DNA from: an uncultured Bacteroidales bacterium
Lineage (GTDB): Bacteria > Bacteroidota > Bacteroidia > Bacteroidales > Marinilabiliaceae
Direction: 5' to 3'
NCBI GenBank assembly: GCA_934717675.1
Contig: CAKUYZ010000025.1
Coordinates: 1-22,100, forward strand
DNA: 22,100 nucleotides
The notes beneath the pieces are model-generated. The model did no database searches. It worked only from the letters and a program-made list of their open reading frames with translations, and had not been told where the DNA came from. The first letter of the stretch is position 1. Every line of letters starts with the position of its first letter. A program made the translations under genes and the position numbers. Of this stretch, positions 17,801-22,100 are shown in pieces.

Positions 17801-17977
17801 CATAAGGTCTGACACACGAGAACCCGACAGCCCTGCCTCAATGCCCACGTGGCGGAAGAGGAAAGACCTGGAGGAGACAGGCGCAGCCCGCCCCTCCCGC
17901 GAGAAAAAAAGCAGGAACGCGAGCGCGGCAATGACGAAGCCGCGCACCACAACAATCTTATGATGCCAAGAGGACAT
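14819..17977 (-). CDS. Two-component-regulator propeller sensor with degenerate histidine-kinase region
   Basis: Membrane sensor of the hybrid-two-component type (Reg_prop propellers plus Y_Y_Y), 1052 residues from MSSWHHKIVV at 17977. The open frame to 18136 crosses the promoter region and is rejected. A signal or anchor segment (about 9-27) precedes repeated propeller blades starting with FRHVGIEAGLSGSRVSDLMVDGRGFVWAST. A Y_Y_Y-like beta domain (about 700-785) and a membrane segment (about 796-815) follow. The cytoplasmic part has coiled-coil and DHp/HATPase-like lengths, but the phospho-acceptor H-box reads LVDMASDITTSLSPLADDV, without histidine. The N-box asparagines are missing near 953-971 (ILRYILVDVLSDAVVSA), and no DxGxG or GTGLGL motif is visible. 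There is no receiver and no AraC domain. It probably senses a periplasmic ligand but cannot autophosphorylate. No susCD or glycosidase genes flank it. Family call good; function uncertain. Confidence 0.82.
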   Translation of the reverse strand: MSSWHHKIVVVRGFVIAALAFLLFFSREGRAAPVSSRSFLFRHVGIEAGLSGSRVSDLMVDGRGFVWASTIWGLDRYDGYEVSPAHVPDSLDGEFFSAQELGPDSILIKLAGGYAIYSRSRMAFSHANAYFEARGAAGPVDGAWVDGRQNLWMLCGRRVRVAPLAQGGKGAEFLLPDDCGVASACRTNYGVAFVLSNGRLLRCYAPTDGNMPAPQSVPSPLTSGCRKLKCDFDGNLWALSANGDSLWFRRQAGKGWTLVNDMSVWSEDAPRSFIDMAVDSDGRMWLASEREGLYVIDFSTGRGVSVRRTSESLHGLRSNRCTCVTSTPDGFVLVGYAFSGFSIYHPSAFLFGSVDAAQPDLRASLSGVTGIVTNGLLTAYAGTEDYGLLSVNMRDNGVHQVLGRDVGAVDCMAHVGGGLWLGLDGRGVARLDTAGGLLRFDSPDAPLALRGSVPARMTAGTSGGLWVACADNLAYLPTPGAVNPTEGAVERKFPEPIVGVRPSGAGVLVLLRSRLCKASVSGGRMLVENLVTGGLASLRPVDMWQGADSVIWVAAAHCVVAYAASGAGGGFAEVGRVGVESPLAMSPDEAGNVVVASPSEVCVLRMDRSSRGRSVVCERHDAPSYLGEGSVSPRSACLMPDGDIWFGAERGIIKYSPVTSGLSADTLASRVTFCSVTADGKAVRPGDRYGEVEVLRCALPFESRVLLPVSSDIFTVRFSALGVPSPSVVYVCDVEGADLATVYTREPCLTLHNLPAGAYTLRVRILGADGGVSSVGASLEVVVREAWRESVYAKGFMLSAALLMAVMITYCIMSYRNAMRMNEMAKAQADMAMSTAEVGALRNEALVDMASDITTSLSPLADDVRGLGRQHGIRPEERIKIDLLCDRLMAANTMLSQVANAAEVGGSPRPSPVRHDLCAYVRQICDSVTSVTQGSVRVDFSSSMRICLVNFDAAILRYILVDVLSDAVVSAQCVGFVNVRVEKDKYMQAMISVTISMGGAVPVRSRYFAKADGSIDLRGPVKERMDAMGAVVSSFDGGDGVYFVILQIPTGK

Positions 17978-18042
17978 AGAAAGCCTATCCGACACTAGTG
18001 CTACACGCAATGGGGGAAGCTCAACACCCCGCACGCAATGAG

Positions 18043-18050
18043 CAAAGGTA
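18043..18050 (-). promoter_or_regulatory. -7 box TACCTTTG for the propeller sensor gene
   Basis: A perfect TAnnTTTG match on the minus strand, with a predicted transcript start near 18036 and a leader of about 58 nt. It lies 11 bp from the -7 box of the opposite-strand yjbQ gene. Confidence 0.5.
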
Positions 18051-18061
18051 AAAATATTTTT

Positions 18062-18069
18062 TACATTTG
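18062..18069 (+). promoter_or_regulatory. -7 box TACATTTG for yjbQ
   Basis: A perfect TAnnTTTG match on the plus strand that predicts a leader of about 20 nt before the yjbQ ATG at 18097. Its upstream half would overlap the divergent sensor promoter. Confidence 0.5.
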
Positions 18070-18096
18070 TAGGATAGACAGAACACACCAAAGCGA

Positions 18097-18507
18097 ATGA
18101 CAAGACAGACAGAGTTTCGGATAGGCCCCAAAACAAGAGGTTGCCACCTGATAACGCCAGACGTGATAAAGAACCTGCCAGAATTGCCCGAGGCTGGCCT
18201 TCTCAACCTTTTCGTGTGCCACACCAGTTGCGCGCTAAGCATAAACGAGAATTATGACCCAGACGTCCGCTCAGACCTGTCTCGCGCGCTTGACAGACTA
18301 GCGCCAGAGAGCCCGTCACTATACGCCCACGCCGAAGAGGGAGCGGACGACATGCCCGCGCACATCAAGTCGTCTTTGCTAGGCCCGTCCGTGACCATCC
18401 CAATAAGGCATGGGCAATTGGCGCTTGGCACATGGCAAGGCATTTATTTATGCGAGTTTCGCAACCACGGAGGCTCAAGGAGGCTGATAGCCACCGTGAT
18501 AGAATAG
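18097..18507 (+). CDS. yjbQ: YjbQ family protein (UPF0047)
   Basis: Small cytoplasmic protein of the YjbQ/UPF0047 family, 136 residues, the usual length. The family hallmarks are all visible: HTSCALSINEN at 42-52, DVRSDL at 56-61, H78, EEGADDMPAHIKSSLLG at 80-96, GTWQGIYLCEFR at 111-122, and the ending GSRRLIATVIE. Members are annotated as secondary thiamine-phosphate synthases because some complement E. coli thiE mutants weakly; their natural role is unsettled. The conserved histidines and acidic residues suggest a metal site. It is divergent from the propeller sensor, with closely packed promoters. No thiamine genes or TPP riboswitch are nearby. The family is certain, the physiological function is not. 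Confidence 0.93.
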   Translation: MTRQTEFRIGPKTRGCHLITPDVIKNLPELPEAGLLNLFVCHTSCALSINENYDPDVRSDLSRALDRLAPESPSLYAHAEEGADDMPAHIKSSLLGPSVTIPIRHGQLALGTWQGIYLCEFRNHGGSRRLIATVIE

Positions 18508-18663
18508 GCAGGGAAAAGAAAAACTCGCGGCACGACGATTGGGGTGAGCTGGCCGTGATTCTCAAAGCATTTCCTTAAATTCGCGGAGTCGTGAGGGGAC
18601 GTATTGACCCCGAAACGACATCATGACAAAAGATACAACAACCTAGTAAACGACATAGAAGAG

Positions 18664-19134
18664 ATGCAAGTAATTGGCAAACTGGAGGAGGTCCATGACA
18701 CGGTGAAACGCACCGAGACGTTTTCCGTGAGAGAGTTTGTGCTGGAGATAACGAGCCAAAGCAGCCAATATTCAGAACACGTCTTGTTCCAACTGACGAA
18801 CAACAGGACGTCTTTGATAGACCAGTTCCAAATTGGTCAGGAAGTAGCGGTTGACTTTGACCTCCAGGGCAGGAAATGGACGAACCCTGAGGGTCGCGTG
18901 GTCTTCTTCAACAGGCTGAACGCATGGCGAATCACCCCGTTCACCCAAGGTCAGAATATGGGTTACCAGCAGCCGCAGGGCGCATTCCAACCGCAAGGCG
19001 GATACCCTCAGCAAGGTTACCAGCAGCCCATGCAGCAATATCAGCAACCCATGCAGCAGCCCGCCCCCGCGCCACAGCCGGCCCCCGCGCCCAGCGCGCC
19101 AGCCGCGGGAGGCGATGACGACCTGCCATTCTAG
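18664..19134 (+). CDS. DUF3127 protein with SSB-like C-terminal tail
   Basis: Protein of 156 residues whose N-terminal domain (about 1-92) matches DUF3127, a Bacteroidetes family expected to have an OB-like fold. It starts MQVIGKLEEV, continues with REFVLEI, VLFQLTNNRTSLIDQFQIGQEVAVDFDLQGR, and ends NRLNAWRI. The frame is open from an earlier ATG at 18604, but the family begins at MQVIGKL, so 18664 is chosen. Residues 95-148 form a low-complexity linker of Q, P, G, Y and A with QQPMQQ repeats. The last six residues, DDDLPF, closely resemble the acidic tip of bacterial single-strand binding protein. The domain order OB-like, disordered linker, acidic tip is that of SSB. A role in DNA metabolism is inference. 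A hairpin follows at 19160. Confidence 0.85.
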   Translation: MQVIGKLEEVHDTVKRTETFSVREFVLEITSQSSQYSEHVLFQLTNNRTSLIDQFQIGQEVAVDFDLQGRKWTNPEGRVVFFNRLNAWRITPFTQGQNMGYQQPQGAFQPQGGYPQQGYQQPMQQYQQPMQQPAPAPQPAPAPSAPAAGGDDDLPF

Positions 19135-19159
19135 CAGTCTGCCCACAAGGGGATACAAG

Positions 19160-19195
19160 GACGAAGGCTCGCAGGAAGACCTGCGGGCCTTCGTC
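19160..19195 (+). terminator. Hairpin between convergent DUF3127 and carbonic anhydrase genes
   Basis: The arms GACGAAGGCTCGCAGG (19160-19175) and CCTGCGGGCCTTCGTC (19180-19195) form a 16-bp stem with a single G-T wobble and a 4-nt loop. A short TTGTC follows on the plus strand. It sits 25 bp after the DUF3127 stop and 28 bp before the end of the opposing gene, so it could serve both directions. Confidence 0.75.
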
Positions 19196-19223
19196 TTGTC
19201 GTATGCCCCCGGAGCTCAAAGCT

Positions 19224-19772
19224 CTATTCCTGCCGCACGGGAGAAAGCTCGCCAGTGGTGGAGTCTATGATGAAGCCGCGGACGCAAACGTCGCTCGGCA
19301 TAAGCGGGTGGTTGCGGATGGCGTCAACAGTCTTGCGGACACTCTCTGGTGTGTCATGGAAACCTTCAAGCCAATGATCCAAATCAATGCCGCAATGCTC
19401 AACCAGGCAAAGCGTATCGTCCGTTATGCCACGTGAGCGCATATGCTCCCTCATCTCCGCGCCGTTCATATGGCACGCGCCGCAATGTGAATGAGCAACA
19501 ACCATAATATCCTCCACCCCAAGCTCGTAGACAGCGACCAGCAGGCTTCGCATGACGCTCCCAAACGGGTGAAGAATGACGCCGCCCGCATTCTTGATTA
19601 TCTTGGCGTCACCATTCCTTATGCCCAACGCCGCGGGCAACAGCTCCGTCAGGCGCGTGTCCATACAAGACAAGATCGCCAGCCTCTTATCCGGGTATTT
19701 ACTCGTGATGTATTTTTCGTAGCCTTTAGCCGCCACGAAAGATTTGTTGTATGCAACGATGTCATCAATCAT
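19224..19772 (-). CDS. Beta-class carbonic anhydrase
   Basis: Cytoplasmic zinc enzyme that interconverts CO2 and bicarbonate, 182 residues. The start MIDDIVAYNKSF at 19772 fits the family. The longer open frame to 20021 is translated repeat DNA (it reads RRRVTTRLYI) and is rejected. The zinc ligands are in place: C36 in the motif CMDTR (with catalytic D38 and R40), then H94 and C97 in HSHCGAC. The motif AKIIKNAGG at 56-64 is also typical. The size fits the small, plant-like/Cab-type beta enzymes. A -7 box lies only 5 nt upstream of the ATG, which would make the mRNA essentially leaderless. It is convergent with the DUF3127 gene. Confident in family. Confidence 0.93.
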   Translation of the reverse strand: MIDDIVAYNKSFVAAKGYEKYITSKYPDKRLAILSCMDTRLTELLPAALGIRNGDAKIIKNAGGVILHPFGSVMRSLLVAVYELGVEDIMVVAHSHCGACHMNGAEMREHMRSRGITDDTLCLVEHCGIDLDHWLEGFHDTPESVRKTVDAIRNHPLMPSDVCVRGFIIDSTTGELSPVRQE

Positions 19773-19777
19773 AGACG

Positions 19778-19785
19778 CAAAAATA
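19778..19785 (-). promoter_or_regulatory. -7 box TATTTTTG immediately upstream of the carbonic anhydrase
   Basis: A perfect TAnnTTTG match on the minus strand ending 5 nt before the ATG at 19772. If used, transcription would start at or next to the start codon. The local sequence is AT-rich, so a chance match is possible. Confidence 0.3.
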
Positions 19786-19811
19786 TAATAATAATCTAAT
19801 TCGTGACCTAT

Positions 19812-19956
19812 GGGAGGCACGCATGCCGCCCTCGGCTTGGTGGGTTTGAGACATGGGTGCTGAATTGGGGGCGATTTGTATTTGAGGGCATTGGCGAGCG
19901 GGGTGTTAGGCTTGTGGCGGCGGGGTGATATGTAGAGACGGGTCGTGACCCGCCTC
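19812..19956. repeat. A/B palindrome repeat unit upstream of the BspA-like gene
   Basis: The gap 19773-20169 holds no credible gene but does hold one repeat unit. Its A element is a degenerate palindrome (19812-19831, arms GGGAGGCACG/CATGCCGCCC) followed by GGTGGGTTTGAGAC (19839-19852), which recurs exactly at 21741-21754. Its B element (19935-19956) has the core CGGGTC-GT-GACCCG; the 22 bp at 19928-19949 recur exactly at 22008-22029. The A-to-B centre distance is about 124 bp. The rest of the gap (about 20040-20169) is AT-rich and probably holds the promoter of the BspA-like gene. Confidence 0.75.
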
Positions 19957-20169
19957 CTCGTAACCACATGTGGCCACAACCGCCTCAAAACCCGCGCCCT
20001 TTTTCCACGTTTTGCCGACACACCCCCGCGGGAATAGCAAATTTATGATGCCCAGTAAAAAAAAACTATAAATAATTTCACCGCCATCATAACTTTACCA
20101 CTAAGGGAAAGGCGATGAGAGGCCGAGCGCCGCACCGCCCAAGACGTATAACACTAAACAAACAAAAGC

Positions 20170-21525
20170 ATGAAAAACATTTTATCACTTTTGCTCATCC
20201 TGGTCTGCCTGGCGCAGTGCGGCGTGGCTGCGGGGAAAGTAAAACCAGAGCAACACAATGGTTGGCGTACACAATTTGAAGGTAACGGATGGGTTCTTTA
20301 TGTGGAAAACGATTCTGCATGGACTGACATAAAAGAATATTTTGCACATGAAGAAATCATGAAAAAGAGAACTTACCGAGTTGTGATAGAAGAAGGCGTG
20401 ACTGAGGTGTCAGACAGCGCACTCTCAGACTGGTATCTTACAGAGATCTCACTCAGCCAAGCAAAAGGGCTTAAACGCATAGGGAAATATGCATTTTTTA
20501 GGGGTGACGATGGAGAGAACGATGCAAGTGCCACATTCCCTGACGAATTCGCATTCCCAGAGGGCTTGGAATACATAGGGGACAATGCTTTTGGAAGAAG
20601 AGGATCCTCTTCTTCTTTCAACTATTTCCGAGGATGCCATGTCACCTTTCCTAAGAGCTTGAAATACATAGGTAGAGATGCTTTTCGCGGTGCGGGTATG
20701 GACAGCGTCACGTTCTCCAAGGGGCTAGAGTACATAGGATTGAGCGCTTTTTACGGAAATAACTTTGATTCCGTAAAACTTCCAGACGGATTGAAGGAGG
20801 TTCACTGCGCATTTATAATTTCTAGCGTCGAGATCCCTGAAGGAATGGAGTACTATACTTTTCGTGGGAGTTTTGACCTTAAATCTGTGAAGTTTCCCCA
20901 AAACGACACATGGATTCCAAGGGATGCATTTACTGGGTGCGTGGACCTCTACAGATCTGAAGGGCAAACAGACAGGCTTGTGCTGCCAGATGGTATAAGA
21001 ATAATTGGGCAACGTGCATTTTGTGGATGTACAGCTCTGAAGTACATTGTGTTGCCAGCATCGGTTGATACAGTTGAGAAGGAATCTTTTTATCAAATCA
21101 CGGGCAAATCTGGCAATAATAACTTTCGAGTAGACTGCTACGCCGTAGAGCCTCCAGGAATGCGCGCATACATTGAAGGGTGGAAAAATCCATACAGTCA
21201 ATGGGCAAATGTCAAAGGCGGCGATGCAATGACAGACCTCTACGTCCCGGCCGAGAGCGTGGAGAAATACAAAGCAAGCCAGTGGGCAAAAGAGTTCAAC
21301 ATATATGCGCTAGACCCAAAGGATAACCCGTACACGGCCATCAGGGACGTTGAGGGCAACAAGCTGAAAGTGAGCGTGCGTGGCGGCGTGGTGAGCGTCG
21401 AGGGCGTTGATGAGTTTGACGTGTACGACATGTCCGGCCGCAAGATGCCGGCGGGCCGCCCATTGCCCGCTGGTGTGTATGTTGTGACCACGGGCACGGG
21501 ATCTGAGAGGGTTGTGGTGAAATAA
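20170..21525 (+). CDS. BspA-like leucine-rich-repeat surface protein with T9SS-like C-terminus
   Basis: Predicted secreted or surface protein of 451 residues. MKNILSLLLILVCLAQCGVAAG is a signal peptide (about 1-22); cleavage after VAA is more likely than lipidation at C17, whose -1 residue is Q. Residues about 65-310 hold LRR_5 (BspA/TpLRR) repeats of the form LPxGLxxIGxxAFxG, for example at 131-142, 162-173, 184-195 and 272-286. Some repeats are degenerate. A linker typical of this group (DLYVPAESVEKYKASQWAKE, 356-375) leads to a small beta domain (about 393-451) with FDVYDMSGRKMP and LPAGVYVVTT. This resembles type IX secretion sorting domains. Such proteins often act in adhesion; the ligand is unknown. 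The repeat part is clearly more AT-rich than the tail and the neighbours. An imperfect -7 box (TAACTTTA, 20090-20097) lies upstream. Confidence 0.85.
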   Translation: MKNILSLLLILVCLAQCGVAAGKVKPEQHNGWRTQFEGNGWVLYVENDSAWTDIKEYFAHEEIMKKRTYRVVIEEGVTEVSDSALSDWYLTEISLSQAKGLKRIGKYAFFRGDDGENDASATFPDEFAFPEGLEYIGDNAFGRRGSSSSFNYFRGCHVTFPKSLKYIGRDAFRGAGMDSVTFSKGLEYIGLSAFYGNNFDSVKLPDGLKEVHCAFIISSVEIPEGMEYYTFRGSFDLKSVKFPQNDTWIPRDAFTGCVDLYRSEGQTDRLVLPDGIRIIGQRAFCGCTALKYIVLPASVDTVEKESFYQITGKSGNNNFRVDCYAVEPPGMRAYIEGWKNPYSQWANVKGGDAMTDLYVPAESVEKYKASQWAKEFNIYALDPKDNPYTAIRDVEGNKLKVSVRGGVVSVEGVDEFDVYDMSGRKMPAGRPLPAGVYVVTTGTGSERVVVK

Positions 21526-21575
21526 ATAATGGACAAGAATAAAGGCAAGAATTAGGTCAAGCAGAGGGAAGGCGC

Positions 21576-21610
21576 AGCCCCGTGGTGATGTTCACCACGG
21601 GGCTTTTTTT
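21576..21610 (+). terminator. Intrinsic terminator of the BspA-like gene
   Basis: The arms AGCCCCGTGGTGA (21576-21588) and TCACCACGGGGCT (21592-21604) form a perfect 13-bp stem with a 3-nt loop. Including the last T of the stem, seven Ts follow on the plus strand up to 21610. This is the most canonical terminator in the window, 51 bp after the stop codon. Confidence 0.92.
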
Positions 21611-21671
21611 GATGCCGCGGGGCGACATACTGAGGAGGGGGTCGCAGCCCGTCTCAAGTGGCGTTATGGGA

Positions 21672-21713
21672 GGAGGTTTGCCACCGTGGCGGGGAGGTTT
21701 GCCACCGTGGCGG
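21672..21713. repeat. Perfect 21-bp tandem duplication inside the A/B array
   Basis: The 21 bp at 21672-21692 are repeated exactly at 21693-21713, with the core GGTTTGCCACCGTGGC. Each copy contains the short inverted pair GCCAC/GTGGC. The second copy runs into the A palindrome at 21714. A related single copy (CCGTGGCGGGAG) precedes the next A palindrome near 21899. Confidence 0.9.
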
Positions 21714-21735
21714 GAGACGGCACGCGTGCCGTCTC
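21714..21735. repeat. A-type palindrome, perfect copy
   Basis: A perfect 22-bp palindrome with the half site GAGACGGCACG, followed by TACAT. It is the best-preserved A element in the window. Confidence 0.9.
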
Positions 21736-21828
21736 TACATGGTGGGTTTGAGACGTTGCGGCGGAATAATTTTTTGGGGGTAACGGACGGGGTGGGTTGC
21801 GGGACATATTGCGAGCGGGGCGATATGC

Positions 21829-21852
21829 GGAGACGGTTCGGAACACGTCTCC
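21829..21852. repeat. B-type palindrome, diverged copy
   Basis: The arms GGAGACG and CGTCTCC enclose GTTCGGAACA, giving a 24-bp imperfect palindrome. It is preceded by GCGATATG, in the same position as GATATG before the B element at 19935. Confidence 0.75.
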
Positions 21853-21907
21853 TATGGTGTTATGGATGGGTTTTGCGGATGAGGCGAGGTGTATGTCGCC
21901 GTGGCGG

Positions 21908-21929
21908 GAGACGGCATGCGTGCCGTCTC
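21908..21929. repeat. A-type palindrome, one-mismatch copy
   Basis: The half sites GAGACGGCATG and CGTGCCGTCTC differ from perfect symmetry at one position. The copy lies 194 bp after the perfect A element. Confidence 0.85.
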
Positions 21930-22014
21930 TACATTGGAGGTTCGGGACGTGGTGCGCGGAATGGTTTTGAGGCGGAGCGTTTCGCATGGTGAAATGTAGG
22001 CGGGGAAATATGTA

Positions 22015-22036
22015 GAGACGGGTCGTGACACGTCTC
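22015..22036. repeat. B-type palindrome
   Basis: The arms GAGACGGGTC and GACACGTCTC around GT pair except at one position. The left part and its flank are identical to the B element upstream of the BspA-like gene. Confidence 0.85.
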
Positions 22037-22100
22037 ACGTAATGGAAGGGGGATAATGTTATGAGGAGGATTTTGCGCACGGGGCGGGGAGGCGTGTCAC

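Larger units (their letters stand above)
21632..22100. repeat. Tandem array of paired A/B palindromes, continuing past the right edge
   Basis: From about 21620 to the window end no credible gene is present. The DNA alternates two palindromes: degenerate B (21632-21655), A (21714-21735), B (21829-21852), A (21908-21929), B (22015-22036), then what seems to be the left arm of another at 22089-22100. Centre spacings alternate near 80 bp (B to A) and 107-116 bp (A to B), so the period is about 185-197 bp. The 36 bp at 21705-21740 recur at 21899-21934 with one mismatch. The A core is GAGACGGCACG and its complement; the B core is GAGACGGGTC-GT with its imperfect complement. Short open frames here are repeat translations. 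Confidence 0.8.

Noticed and set aside
17978..18136. 53-residue N-terminal extension of the propeller sensor
   Set aside because: It would cross the -7 box and the divergent yjbQ start and would place the signal peptide internally.
18508..18663. Possible small gene or RNA between yjbQ and the DUF3127 gene
   Set aside because: Only an upstream in-frame ATG (18604) and a weak TAAATTCG box are seen; nothing supports a separate gene.
19773..20021. 83-residue N-terminal extension of the carbonic anhydrase
   Set aside because: The extension is translated repeat DNA and the conserved family N-terminus starts at the ATG at 19772.
21582..22080. Plus- and minus-strand open frames of 136-138 residues
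   Set aside because: Both translate the A/B repeats (for example RRVTTRLYI from the B palindrome and repeated ARVPS-type peptides from A), so they are spurious.
21632..22100. CRISPR array
   Set aside because: The repeats are two different palindromes with unequal spacing and partly conserved spacers, and no cas gene is present.

Overview
The window looks like the chromosome of a GC-rich member of the Bacteroidales (Bacteroidetes). A Muribaculaceae- or Prevotellaceae-like host is my guess, but the family cannot be fixed from this sequence. The evidence is the gene set: a DUF3127 protein, a two-component-regulator propeller sensor, a BspA-like leucine-rich-repeat protein with a type IX-secretion-like C-terminus, a PpiD-type foldase and a Skp-like lipoprotein. 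Several promoters also carry the Bacteroidetes -7 box TAnnTTTG, and clear Shine-Dalgarno sequences are absent.

Layout. Positions 1-3222 (minus strand) hold a tripartite MacAB-type export operon in the order periplasmic adaptor, ATPase, FtsX-like permease; the permease runs off the left edge. Positions 3441-6860 (minus) encode a large fusion with two receiver-like domains and a PPDK-type ATP-grasp domain. From 6970 to 14628 (minus) lie a Skp/OmpH-like lipoprotein, a CNNM/CorC-type membrane protein, the transcription-repair coupling factor Mfd and a PpiD-like membrane-anchored prolyl isomerase. Most of these have their own -7 box or terminator, so they are a neighbourhood rather than one operon. 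Positions 14819-17977 (minus) encode a propeller sensor whose histidine-kinase part is degenerate. It is divergent from yjbQ (18097-18507, plus), with two closely packed back-to-back promoters. A DUF3127 protein with an SSB-like acidic tail follows (18664-19134, plus), convergent with a beta-carbonic anhydrase (19224-19772, minus).

The right end is accessory in character. An AT-rich BspA-like gene (20170-21525, plus) is bracketed by non-coding repeat units. Each unit holds two different palindromes, called A and B here, about 107-121 bp apart. On the right they form a tandem array with a period of about 185-197 bp that continues past the window edge.

Functionally, the central block serves envelope biogenesis (Skp, PpiD, CorC-like protein), transcription-coupled repair (Mfd) and export (MacAB-type pump). 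The most unusual items are the A/B palindrome array around the BspA-like gene, the receiver/ATP-grasp fusion that lacks the phospho-histidine and PEP domains of PEP synthase, the sensor that has lost its kinase motifs, and the SSB-like tail on the DUF3127 protein. No tRNA, rRNA, CRISPR array, transposase or phage gene was seen.
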